From NCBI GenBank assembly GCA_900547725.1, contig URHR01000021.1:1-27576 (forward strand): 27,576 nt of DNA, written 5' to 3'. Position 1 is the first letter of the stretch. The number at the start of each line of letters is the position of its first letter. Source of the DNA: an uncultured Eubacteriales bacterium (GTDB taxonomy: Bacteria; Bacillota; Clostridia; Oscillospirales; CAG-272). A program made the translations under genes and the position numbers. Below are positions 1-7,136 of this stretch, one piece after another. Below the pieces are notes generated by a model. It was not told where the DNA came from and made no database searches. It saw nothing but the letters and a program-made list of their open reading frames with translations.

Positions 1-15
1 TCTTGGGGAGTCCAG

Positions 16-39
16 AGGGGCTTCTTTCAAGAAGCCCCT
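16..39. terminator. Perfect inverted repeat overlapping the tmcAL stop codon
   Basis: Two 11-base arms (AGGGGCTTCTT and AAGAAGCCCCT) flank a two-base centre, so the real loop is somewhat larger. The tmcAL stop codon (27-29) lies in the loop, so the last few codons of that gene form one arm. Neither strand has a long T run after the stem (three T on plus), so it may be a weak terminator or a dispersed palindromic element rather than a classical terminator. Confidence 0.5.
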
Positions 40-1238
40 TTGGCGCATCCCCCGCAACCCCCGCGCTCCACATACGCGGATGCGCGCAGGAAATCGGACG
101 GAGGGGCGGGACGGGGGAGACAGAGAGACCAAAGCCCGAACGCCGCTTCGGCAAAGGCAAGCTGGCGGAGTGCGGCAGGGGCGTCGGGAATTTCGCGACG
201 CTTGGTTACGATCGGGATTGAACCCGAGCGCCGCCGCTCGGCGAGAAACCGACAGCCCGTGCGATTCGCTGCGAGAAGCACCGCGTAGGCAGGCTCGGCA
301 AGCAGATCCGACTCGGCTACACCTGTCAACGCAAAGAGCAGACCGCGCCGCAGGCGGGAGTGGGGGCAGTTGACCCCCGCGTCGCGCAGAACCGAATCCA
401 GATCGGGGCGCGTGCGGGCAAGTTCCGCGAGCCGTTCGCCGATGCCGCCGCCCAAACCCGCGACCTTGGCAAGCGCAGTGGGCGGAGTCGTGCGCAGACA
501 GGCAAGCAGAACAGGGTCAAGACGGGACAGGTCGGCGGGCGCGCGCCCGCTTTCGTATTCCGCGCGGAGAAGCGCGAGACTCCCGGGGGAGAAGTACGGG
601 GACAGCGCGTCGACTCCCTCCCGCAGAAGAAGCCCGCGCAAAGCGGTTGCGGAGGGGAAACCGCCTGCAGGGAGCGATTCGTCGTGATAGCCCGCGCCCA
701 TGCGGCGGACCGTGTGCGGGGTAATGTTGCCGTACTGCCCGAGCGCGCGGAGATAGGAAAGCGCGAGCAGGTCGTTCGGCGATGTCGGTGCGTCGGACAT
801 GGCCTCCCGCAGGCAGTCGGCGTAGGCGAACGCCGTGCCGTGCCCCGAACGCGTTTTCTCGCGGTAGGCGGAGAGAAACGCGGTGGAGGCGGTGATGTCC
901 GCCGCCGTGCGCAGAAGGTCAAGGTCACCGCACTCCGAGCCGAACCAGAGGTCGGTTATGCCGAGCCGCGCGAGCAGGGAGACCCCCGCCGCGCCGAACG
1001 CTTCGCCGTGCGCCGCGCAATGGGGAAAGGGCAACTCAAACACCGCGTCCGCACCGCCCGAAAGGAGCATCTGCGCCCGCACGCGCGGGGAGAGGATCGC
1101 CGCCTCTCCGCGTTGGGTGAAGCAACCGCTCATCACAAGGATCACCGCGTCAGCGCCGTCGGCACGGGCACGATCCATCAGATACAGATGCCCCGCATGG
1201 GGCGGATTGCATTCGCAGACAATGCCCGAGATTCGCAT
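27..1238 (-). CDS. tmcAL: tRNA(Met) cytidine acetate ligase (TmcAL / YlbM family)
   Basis: 403 aa. The family makes N4-acetylcytidine at the wobble base of elongator tRNA-Met, using acetate and ATP, and has a nucleotidyltransferase fold. The N-terminus shows the family pattern: MRISGIVCECNPPHAGHLYL resembles the usual GIIaEYNPFHnGH ATP site, although Cys-Glu-Cys replaces the common Ala-Glu-Tyr. This is followed by VILVMSGCFTQRGE and ELPFPHC. The C-terminal part has IPIVTK, a typical family segment. I chose the ATG at 1238 because AAGGAGCT lies just upstream. The frame stays open for 51 more codons upstream, but those run through the promoter. It diverges from DUF177-rpmF, the same neighbourhood as ylbM-ylbN-rpmF in Bacillus subtilis. 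The last residues (GGCGGCAKGAS) run into an inverted repeat and look like a low-complexity tail. Confidence 0.9.
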   Translation of the reverse strand: MRISGIVCECNPPHAGHLYLMDRARADGADAVILVMSGCFTQRGEAAILSPRVRAQMLLSGGADAVFELPFPHCAAHGEAFGAAGVSLLARLGITDLWFGSECGDLDLLRTAADITASTAFLSAYREKTRSGHGTAFAYADCLREAMSDAPTSPNDLLALSYLRALGQYGNITPHTVRRMGAGYHDESLPAGGFPSATALRGLLLREGVDALSPYFSPGSLALLRAEYESGRAPADLSRLDPVLLACLRTTPPTALAKVAGLGGGIGERLAELARTRPDLDSVLRDAGVNCPHSRLRRGLLFALTGVAESDLLAEPAYAVLLAANRTGCRFLAERRRSGSIPIVTKRREIPDAPAALRQLAFAEAAFGLWSLCLPRPAPPSDFLRASAYVERGGCGGCAKGAS

Positions 1239-1268
1239 AGTAGCTCCTTTCCCTGTGTTCTTTCCTTT

Positions 1269-1297
1269 ATTATACCCGTTTTTTGCCCGTTTGTCAA
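1269..1297 (-). promoter_or_regulatory. Sigma-A-type promoter for tmcAL
   Basis: On the minus strand, TTGACA (1297-1292) and TATAAT (1274-1269) are separated by 17 bases. Both are perfect consensus, about 30 bases before the start codon. Confidence 0.85.
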
Positions 1298-1348
1298 TCA
1301 TTTTGGAGACTTCGGCGGGCAAAAAGCGGAAAAAGTGCGAAAAAACTC

Positions 1349-1377
1349 TTGACAAACGCCCCGAAACACGGTATAAT
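1349..1377 (+). promoter_or_regulatory. Sigma-A-type promoter for DUF177-rpmF
   Basis: TTGACA (1349-1354), 17 bases, TATAAT (1372-1377): perfect consensus. It diverges from the tmcAL promoter, with about 50 bases between the two -35 boxes. Confidence 0.88.
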
Positions 1378-1434
1378 ATATATTGTCGCATTTTATGTCA
1401 ACTGCCAATTGTCAACCGTATGGGAGGGATGGTC

Positions 1435-1959
1435 ATGGTTCTGGATATGCGCCCGATGCTGCGCGGCGAAATCGACAGGATCGCTTTTGACGGTCTGCTT
1501 CCGCAGGATGAGAACGCACTTCCCGAAATGGAAGGTCCGACCCACATTGTGGGCGAAGTGACCGACAGCGCGGGGTATATGCGCCTGACCCTGACGGCAA
1601 CGGTGGGGTATCGCGCGGCGTGCGCCAGATGTCTGGAGCCTGTGACGGGAGATTTTTCCGTTACGTTGGAGAGAACGGTCGCCGCAAAGAGTACGCTCAG
1701 CGAAAAGCAACTGGAAGAGAATGTCGACGAGTACGCCGTGATCGAAAACGGAATGCTCGACCTCGACAGTCTGGTGCGGGAAGAAGTTCTGCTTTCCTTC
1801 CCGATGCGTTTCCTTTGCTCGCCGGATTGTCCCGGGCTTTGCCCGAAGTGCGGAAAGTCTCTGAAACTCGGGGACTGCGGTTGCCCGAAGCGGGAGCCTG
1901 ATCCGCGATTGGCGATTCTGGGGACGCTGTTTGACAAAGATGAGAACAACAAAGAGTAA
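1435..1959 (+). CDS. DUF177 / YceD-family protein
   Basis: 174 aa. This family is almost always encoded just before rpmF and is linked to ribosome or rRNA metabolism in bacteria and plastids; its biochemical role is not firmly set. Family hallmarks are visible: CARCLEPV in the middle, a DEY acidic motif, and the C-terminal Cys cluster CSPDCPGLCPKCG followed by CGC, which probably binds zinc. The start is ambiguous between in-frame ATGs at 1420, 1429 and 1435. I chose 1435 because GGGAGG at 1422-1427 is then correctly spaced, whereas it would overlap an ATG at 1420. The protein is co-transcribed with rpmF 37 bases downstream, from the consensus promoter at 1349-1377. Confidence 0.88.
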   Translation: MVLDMRPMLRGEIDRIAFDGLLPQDENALPEMEGPTHIVGEVTDSAGYMRLTLTATVGYRAACARCLEPVTGDFSVTLERTVAAKSTLSEKQLEENVDEYAVIENGMLDLDSLVREEVLLSFPMRFLCSPDCPGLCPKCGKSLKLGDCGCPKREPDPRLAILGTLFDKDENNKE

Positions 1960-1996
1960 GTAATTATGCACGAACCGTGCAAGAGGAGGTGTAGAT

Positions 1997-2200
1997 ATGG
2001 CAGTACCGAAGAAGAAGGTATCGAAAGCACGCAGAGACAAGAGACGCTCCAACAACAGCAAGCTCTCTATGCCGGGCATGACAAAGTGCTCCAACCCTGC
2101 TTGTGACGCGTTCGTGAAGAACCATTGCGTCTGCAAGGTTTGCGGCTTTTACAATGGCAAAAAGGTTCTCGACATCAAGGCTGACGCAAAGAAGGCTTAA
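1997..2200 (+). CDS. rpmF: 50S ribosomal protein bL32
   Basis: 67 aa. bL32 is a structural component of the large ribosomal subunit. The N-terminus MAVPKKKVSKARRDKRRS is diagnostic. Two Cys pairs (CSNPAC and CKVC) show it is the zinc-binding form rather than the Cys-free paralogue. GAGGAGGT sits just upstream of the ATG. It is the last gene of the DUF177-rpmF unit and is followed by a strong hairpin. Confidence 0.97.
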   Translation: MAVPKKKVSKARRDKRRSNNSKLSMPGMTKCSNPACDAFVKNHCVCKVCGFYNGKKVLDIKADAKKA

Positions 2201-2215
2201 TTGTTTGACGGGAAC

Positions 2216-2254
2216 AAAATAACGCACACCCCCAAAAAGGGTGTGCGTTATTTT
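2216..2254 (+). terminator. Intrinsic terminator after rpmF
   Basis: Perfect stem AACGCACACCC / GGGTGTGCGTT with loop CCAAAAA. The stem extends through an A-rich 5' side paired to ATTTT on the 3' side, so it may work in both directions. Confidence 0.88.
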
Positions 2255-2285
2255 ACATCTGAAAAACGATAACGGAGTATCTGAT

Positions 2286-3941
2286 ATGAAATCGGTTTGT
2301 CTGATCAACGGCGGAATGGATGCGGACGCGTTCGGAATCCTTTCCGGGACTTGCGAAAAGGAATTGGCGCGGCGCGGCGTGAAAACCGACGCGCGGGACG
2401 GCTACGGCATTCGGGTGGCGGTCGATCCGAGCCTTGCAAACGATACGTTCCGTCTGCTTCCCGGATCGGACGGCGCGGCGGTGTCCGGCGCAACCCTGTC
2501 GGCGGTGTTCCACGGGGTCGGGGTTCTGCTCCGCAGACTGAAACCGGACGGCAGGGGAGGCTTCACCCCGCTTGCGGAAGCGGTCACCTTTACGCCCGTC
2601 AAGCCCCTGCGCGGAATGTATTTCGCAACGCACTTCGGAAACTTCTACCACGCCGCGCCGATTGAAGAGGTGTTGGAGCGCGTGGTGCTGAGCGCCATGC
2701 GGGGATATAACGAACTGTTGGTCTGGTTCGATATGCACCACTTCGCCTCAATGGAGGATCCGGAGGCTGTGGCGCTGACCGAGCGGTTGCACACGGTTCT
2801 GCAATACGCGAACCGCGTGGGAATGGGCGCGTCGATTCTCATGCTTGCAAACGAGGGCTTTTCCTCCTCGCCAGTGTCCCTGCGGGCAAGATTCGAGGTG
2901 GAGAACGGCTATCAAAAAGTGCCGCTCGGGCATTACGGTTGCGAGATCTGCCCCTCCGTTCAGGGCGGTGTGGAGGAAATTCTGCTCGAGCGGCGGGAGA
3001 TGCTTGCAAAATTTGCCGACCTGCGGATGGATTACGTCATCCTCTGGCCATACGATCAGGGCGGTTGCACCTGCCCCGCCTGTGCGCCGTGGGGCGGGAA
3101 CGGATACCTGCGCCTTCTGCCGCACTGCCGCGCGCTGTTGAACGAGCTGATGCCGAACGCGAAGATCATCGTTTCCACATGGCTCTTCGATTCGTTTACC
3201 GACGGGGAGTGGGACGCGTTTGCGAAGGCGGCGCAGGGTGATAGCGATGCCTTTGCGGGTGTGGACTGTTTCATGGCGTCCGCCGTTCCCGAAAAGGTGG
3301 CGCAGAGCACCTCGCTCCGCTGGATTTCCTTCCCCGAAATCAGCATGGCAAAGTGCGCGCCGTGGGGCGGTTTTGGCGCAAGCGTGCTGACCGAACGGTT
3401 GCAGGAGCGGCTTGTCCCCGAACTTGCACATATGGAGGGCGGTTTCCCGTACTCCGAGGGCATTTTTGAGGAAGCAAACGAATTCATTGTGGCGGGACTG
3501 TACACGGGCGAGTTTGCCGACGCGCAGTCGGCGCTCCGCGCTTACGTGGAATGGGAATTCTGCTGTGCGGACGAGGCGCTGTACAAGGCGGTTCTTGACA
3601 CCGAGGTCGGTCTGAAGCGGGAAAGCCACGGCAACCGCGCGCCGTTCCGCATCCTGAATCCCGAAAAGGTGACCGAGGTCGCGCAGGTGTTGGAGCGCTA
3701 CCGCATGACCCTGCCCGCACCGATCGCAACGGGGCGGACCTTCCGCCTGCTCTATCTGCGTTCGGTTGCGGACGCGGAGCTGATTGCGCATGACGGTGAT
3801 CCGCTCGCCTCCGAGCGTTCCATCGCGGCGCTTGAAGAGATCGACCGGATCTATCATGTAGCGGACACGACAAGCGTATGGGTGCGTACCCCTGTGTGGC
3901 GCCTGCACCCCGAGGCAAACCCCGAGCATTGCGCGGTTTAA
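2286..3941 (+). CDS. Glycoside-hydrolase-like protein, family not identified
   Basis: 551 aa, no signal peptide, so probably cytoplasmic. The first 110 residues resemble the small alpha/beta domain that precedes the barrel in GH20- and GH67-type enzymes (IRVAVDPSL..., then VSGATLSAVFHGVGVLLRRL). A barrel-like region follows: PLRGMYFATHFGNFY, YNELLVWFDMHHF, and near residues 250-270 a Cys-rich signature DYVILWPYDQGGCTCPAC. The three closely spaced Cys could bind a metal, and the Asp just before GGC could be catalytic; I cannot prove either. The ATG at 2286 has GGAG eight bases upstream. The gene starts only about 30 bases after the rpmF terminator, and I see no promoter of its own. It is probably an intracellular exo-glycosidase, but the substrate is unknown. 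Confidence 0.6.
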   Translation: MKSVCLINGGMDADAFGILSGTCEKELARRGVKTDARDGYGIRVAVDPSLANDTFRLLPGSDGAAVSGATLSAVFHGVGVLLRRLKPDGRGGFTPLAEAVTFTPVKPLRGMYFATHFGNFYHAAPIEEVLERVVLSAMRGYNELLVWFDMHHFASMEDPEAVALTERLHTVLQYANRVGMGASILMLANEGFSSSPVSLRARFEVENGYQKVPLGHYGCEICPSVQGGVEEILLERREMLAKFADLRMDYVILWPYDQGGCTCPACAPWGGNGYLRLLPHCRALLNELMPNAKIIVSTWLFDSFTDGEWDAFAKAAQGDSDAFAGVDCFMASAVPEKVAQSTSLRWISFPEISMAKCAPWGGFGASVLTERLQERLVPELAHMEGGFPYSEGIFEEANEFIVAGLYTGEFADAQSALRAYVEWEFCCADEALYKAVLDTEVGLKRESHGNRAPFRILNPEKVTEVAQVLERYRMTLPAPIATGRTFRLLYLRSVADAELIAHDGDPLASERSIAALEEIDRIYHVADTTSVWVRTPVWRLHPEANPEHCAV

Positions 3942-3951
3942 TAAGAGAGAA

Positions 3952-3991
3952 ACAAAAGAGCGACGGATTGATTGATCCGTTGCTCTTTTGT
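3952..3991. terminator. Bidirectional terminator between convergent genes
   Basis: A 17-bp stem, ACAAAAGAGCGACGGAT paired with ATCCGTTGCTCTTTTGT (one G-T wobble), has loop TGATTG. The A-rich and T-rich ends let it serve both the plus-strand hydrolase-like gene and the minus-strand metallophosphoesterase gene. Confidence 0.88.
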
Positions 3992-4013
3992 TCAGTGGTG
4001 GCATTGGTACAAT

Positions 4014-6017
4014 TTATTTGTCTGTTTTCGTGACCGAATTCTCGCAGACAAGTTGTATTTTTTCTGCTTTGGAACGAACTTTTTTGCTTTTCTTTTTTTC
4101 TATTTTTTCTATCAGTGAATCGTCCCACACGCGTAAAATATTTGTTGTGAAAATCCGTTGAAGTTGATTAATATAGCGTGATAGAGTATATGTGCTGTTT
4201 TTGATATCGATTTTTACTACTTTTCCACGCTCTTGCTTAATGGTGGTCAAATTTTTCTGAGTGATGAAAGAATTATTTGCTACCAATTTTCGATAGGCAT
4301 TGCTCAGTAGCTTTTGTTGATGTAGGAGTTCGGCTTTTGAGGTTGCACGCTCTCCCTCTACATAATGTAGTATGTCATAATCGAGTTGTTGGCTTATGGA
4401 AGTTACAAGAGCATCAAAGGTTGGATATGTTTGCATTGTTCCCATAACAGGTGAATAGTAGAATGTTAATTTTCCCGAAATCGGGTCTATCATTATGTGA
4501 TTAAAGAAATTCAAGTCGATGATACAGCCATGAATAGTTCCTTCAAAGCCTAATGTTTTTAGTTCATCAGATATTTGCTCTTGGACTTTTCGATAGGGCG
4601 CCATCGCTTTGGCATAAGCACTTACAATCTCAATGAACCAATGATGGAAGTAATTTATATCTGTTTTATAACTAATATTTCGTATTGCACCTCCGGTGCA
4701 GATTTTTGCTCCTGTATTGAGATTGATAATAAAGAAACCATAAAATCCGGATTCTTTTATCATGTAAAATTTTGTTCCGATTTTTGATAGCTGTTTATCA
4801 ATAACAGAAGTGCCGGCTATGGGCTCTCCTTTATAGCGCAAAAATGCAGCATATTGTATGGGGGTTATTTCATAACAACCATTCGTGTAATCACAAAACG
4901 GGTTATATATAATTCCTAAAGGACAGGACTTAAAGGCGATTTTCTTTCGTTTATAGCCAATTTGGTTATCCGCATATATATTTCCTGTAGCGGACTTATT
5001 TGTGTGATTATGTCCGTTAAAGTAAATGCAAATAGAGTTTGTAGAGCTGTTTGCCAACCAATCGTTAATTGGATAATGTGATAAAACAATAAGCGGTCTA
5101 TAATTGCTTTGACATTCAATTAATGCGTTCTGATAGGCTTCAACAAATTTGTCTGTTTCGTAGCTTTCATCTTCCCGACTCATTGGTGGAGTTGTGGTTT
5201 GCAACGTTAGGGCATTATATCTTTGATTATATTTTGCAAATCCTATACCGCCAATAATATTGAAGCGATAACCAATACAGTGTTCATTATGCAAGAAGTG
5301 GATTTTACAGGATTGGAAAAAGTTTTTGTAATGATCTACGGCTTCCTGAACAGTTGGGAAATCTATTAACTCATGGTTTCCGATTACGGTATATATAGGA
5401 TATCTTTCCGGTCTCTGATAGCCTTCCGGAACTTTAAAAGAACAGTGCTTTCTCCGCTTCAGTTCTTCCGCTCTTTTTATGACAGCATTCTCGTTTTGCA
5501 TGTCCCTTTGCAAACATTCATTTTTATATGTTGCGGGAAGATTTATATATGTATGTTCAGCTAACGCTTTCTCTTTCCAACGCTCATATAACACAAAATC
5601 CCATCTTGTTATAAATTCATGATAAAAAAATTCTGTTATTTCTGTACAGGATGAGATATCTCCCCCGAAAAGTACTACAATATTATCTCCCTCTTGAGCT
5701 TCACAAAAGGGAACAGATCTTTTTGTATCATAATCGAGCAAGGCTTGAGTAAAATCTTTATTAAATAATTTTTTTACGATTGTTCGTATCTCGGCTTTTG
5801 CCTTGTATACTTCAAAATCGGTTAATTTGAGGTGTTCGAAAAAAGCGTTTTGAAGTGAAGGATCAAAATGGTGTATCAGGTGGATATCAGTAATATAAAA
5901 TACCCTTATTTGATTATTGTATTTCCCTCTGAATGTCGGTTCAGGCAACATAAATTCAGATAGGGAAAACTCTTCCATCGGGATGGAAGAGTTTTTTAAT
6001 GGTTGAATATCATTCAT
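4014..6017 (-). CDS. AT-rich calcineurin-like metallophosphoesterase with a large unknown C-terminal region
   Basis: 667 aa. The N-terminal half carries the full metallophosphoesterase metal site in order: D44-x-H46 (TDIHL), GGD 118-120, GNHE 213-216, H314 (LSHYP) and GHNH 335-338. About 320 further residues follow that I cannot assign, with no membrane segment or signal peptide visible. The family hydrolyses phosphoesters in nucleic acids, nucleotides or proteins; the substrate here is unknown. Base use is unlike its neighbours: two lines I counted have 32% and 37% G+C, against 67% in one line of the adjacent gene, and codons favour A and T. It starts 14 bases behind the cytidylate-kinase-like gene on the same strand. 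I chose the ATG at 6017 because AAGG lies about ten bases upstream; later ATGs at residues 14 and 23 lack a site. It looks horizontally acquired, perhaps a defence or phage-derived gene. Confidence 0.82.
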   Translation of the reverse strand: MNDIQPLKNSSIPMEEFSLSEFMLPEPTFRGKYNNQIRVFYITDIHLIHHFDPSLQNAFFEHLKLTDFEVYKAKAEIRTIVKKLFNKDFTQALLDYDTKRSVPFCEAQEGDNIVVLFGGDISSCTEITEFFYHEFITRWDFVLYERWKEKALAEHTYINLPATYKNECLQRDMQNENAVIKRAEELKRRKHCSFKVPEGYQRPERYPIYTVIGNHELIDFPTVQEAVDHYKNFFQSCKIHFLHNEHCIGYRFNIIGGIGFAKYNQRYNALTLQTTTPPMSREDESYETDKFVEAYQNALIECQSNYRPLIVLSHYPINDWLANSSTNSICIYFNGHNHTNKSATGNIYADNQIGYKRKKIAFKSCPLGIIYNPFCDYTNGCYEITPIQYAAFLRYKGEPIAGTSVIDKQLSKIGTKFYMIKESGFYGFFIINLNTGAKICTGGAIRNISYKTDINYFHHWFIEIVSAYAKAMAPYRKVQEQISDELKTLGFEGTIHGCIIDLNFFNHIMIDPISGKLTFYYSPVMGTMQTYPTFDALVTSISQQLDYDILHYVEGERATSKAELLHQQKLLSNAYRKLVANNSFITQKNLTTIKQERGKVVKIDIKNSTYTLSRYINQLQRIFTTNILRVWDDSLIEKIEKKKSKKVRSKAEKIQLVCENSVTKTDK
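5968..5993. other. Perfect inverted repeat inside the metallophosphoesterase 5' coding region
   Basis: Arms AACTCTTCCATC and GATGGAAGAGTT pair perfectly around two bases and are flanked by A and T runs. Read on the minus strand this is terminator-shaped and falls about 40 bases after the stop of the cytidylate-kinase-like gene, yet it also encodes roughly residues 9-17 of the metallophosphoesterase. It could be the old terminator of the upstream gene, now read through, or an attenuator. Confidence 0.6.
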
Positions 6018-6031
6018 ACAGTTATAACCTT

Positions 6032-6655
6032 TTAACCGTTTTCTTGTTCGTGCCGCAGCAATTCCGCCAGCGAATGCACCGCGTCCTTGATGGAGAGGGA
6101 CGAGGTGTTGATCATAAGGTCGTAGTTGGTGCGGTCGCCCCACTTCTGCCCGGTGTAGTAGGTGTAGTAGCGGGAGCGGTTGCGGTCGACCTTGCGGATC
6201 TTACGCGCGAGCTGTTTATCGGTGAGCGCATCGTCCTCGTGGGATTTCGCGCGACACCGCGCCAGCTTGCTTTCCATGTCGGCGTAGATAAAGAGGCGCA
6301 GGGGGTGCTGCTCGCGCAGGATATAGTCCGCGCACCGACCGACGATTACGCAGTCGGATTTCTCCGCCATGTCGCGGATGGTGTTTGCCTGCTCGGCGTA
6401 GACCGAGGTATACTGCCGCAGGAGGTAGTCCGGCTCGGCGGCGTGCAGGGTCTTGCCGACGGTGATGGGATAGTAGACCCCGGGCGCGCCCTCCACGATG
6501 TGGTGGATATAGCTTTCCGCAAGCTGTGTGCGCTTGGAGATTTCCTCCATGATTTCTCGGTCGTAGTACGCGTAGCCCAGCTCCTCTGCGAGCCGTTTGC
6601 CGAATTCGCGTCCTCCGCTTCCGAATTCTCTGCCTATGGTAATGATCTGATTCAT
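6032..6655 (-). CDS. Cytidylate kinase-like family protein
   Basis: 207 aa. The N-terminus MNQIITIGREFGSGGREFGK has the glycine-rich nucleotide-binding loop typical of the cytidylate-kinase-like family, which is distinct from canonical Cmk. Further family features are FDRE-like YYDREIMEEI, CVIVGRCADYIL (the GR(C/S)AD segment) and a basic lid-like stretch ARKIRKVDRNRSRYYTYYTG. The fold suggests transfer of phosphate from ATP to a nucleotide or related small molecule; the true substrate of this family is unclear. The ATG at 6655 has GGAGG eight bases upstream. An in-frame extension further upstream runs through the promoter and was discarded. The AT-rich metallophosphoesterase gene follows on the same strand. 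Confidence 0.87.
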   Translation of the reverse strand: MNQIITIGREFGSGGREFGKRLAEELGYAYYDREIMEEISKRTQLAESYIHHIVEGAPGVYYPITVGKTLHAAEPDYLLRQYTSVYAEQANTIRDMAEKSDCVIVGRCADYILREQHPLRLFIYADMESKLARCRAKSHEDDALTDKQLARKIRKVDRNRSRYYTYYTGQKWGDRTNYDLMINTSSLSIKDAVHSLAELLRHEQENG

Positions 6656-6695
6656 GGATATGCCTCCGTTTGATGGAATGTCCTTCTTTACTATC

Positions 6696-6724
6696 AGTAT
6701 ACCACTTTTTTGTGTATTTGTCAA
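6696..6724 (-). promoter_or_regulatory. Promoter for the cytidylate-kinase-like gene
   Basis: On the minus strand, TTGACA (6724-6719), 17 bases, TATACT (6701-6696). Confidence 0.85.
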
Positions 6725-6743
6725 CAGGTGGTACAAAAATCGC

Positions 6744-6772
6744 TTGACAAACCGACCGGAATGTGGTATAAT
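6744..6772 (+). promoter_or_regulatory. Promoter for the DUF1294 gene
   Basis: TTGACA (6744-6749), 17 bases, TATAAT (6767-6772): perfect consensus, back to back with the minus-strand promoter, the two -35 boxes 19 bases apart. Confidence 0.88.
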
Positions 6773-6802
6773 TGCGCTAACGGACGAATGGGGAGGGCAA
6801 AA

Positions 6803-7084
6803 ATGAAGCCGTCATTGATTTTACTTTGTGCTTATGCGGTTCTCGGTTTTCTTGCGTTTTTGCTATACGGGATCGACAAACTGAAGGCGAAATGCCATAC
6901 GTGGCGGATCAAGGAGTCGGTGCTGTTGGGCATTGCGTTTCTCGGCGGCGCGGTCGGTGCGATTCTCGGAATGTTGGTTTTCCGCCACAAAACACGGCAT
7001 TGGTACTTCCGCGTTGTGGCGCTGCTCGGCCTCTGTTGGCAACTCGCGCTTTATCTCTGGTTGCGGTTTGGATTGGGCGTATAG
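6803..7084 (+). CDS. DUF1294 small membrane protein
   Basis: 93 aa. The sequence has three hydrophobic segments (about residues 4-22, 40-58 and 70-88) and the DUF1294 signature: YGIDKLKAK, a Trp-Arg-Ile stretch, then GGAVGAILGM followed by FRHKT. The function of the family is unknown. The ATG at 6803 has GGGAGG seven bases upstream (6791-6796). It is driven by the consensus promoter at 6744-6772. The next gene starts 52 bases downstream across a purine-rich tandem repeat and is probably on the same transcript. Confidence 0.87.
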   Translation: MKPSLILLCAYAVLGFLAFLLYGIDKLKAKCHTWRIKESVLLGIAFLGGAVGAILGMLVFRHKTRHWYFRVVALLGLCWQLALYLWLRFGLGV

Positions 7085-7130
7085 GAAAACAGGAAAACAG
7101 AAAAACAGGAAAACAGAAAAGCAGGAGAAA
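7083..7130 (+). repeat. Six degenerate 8-base tandem repeats, AGGAAAAC type
   Basis: Consecutive units read AGGAAAAC, AGGAAAAC, AGAAAAAC, AGGAAAAC, AGAAAAGC and AGGAGAAA. The array begins within the DUF1294 stop codon and the last unit supplies the AGGAG ribosome binding site of the next gene. No complementary T-rich stretch is nearby. Confidence 0.8.
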
Positions 7131-7136
7131 ACGGAT

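Noticed and set aside
207..235. tRNA T-arm-like sequence on the minus strand (GGGTTCAATCCCGATCG then ACCA)
   Set aside because: It encodes the conserved IPIVTK segment of TmcAL, and no D-arm, anticodon arm or acceptor stem can be formed around it.
360..1352. Long plus-strand frame opposite tmcAL
   Set aside because: It is a shadow of tmcAL with no family resemblance, and the minus-strand gene has a promoter, ribosome binding site and motifs.
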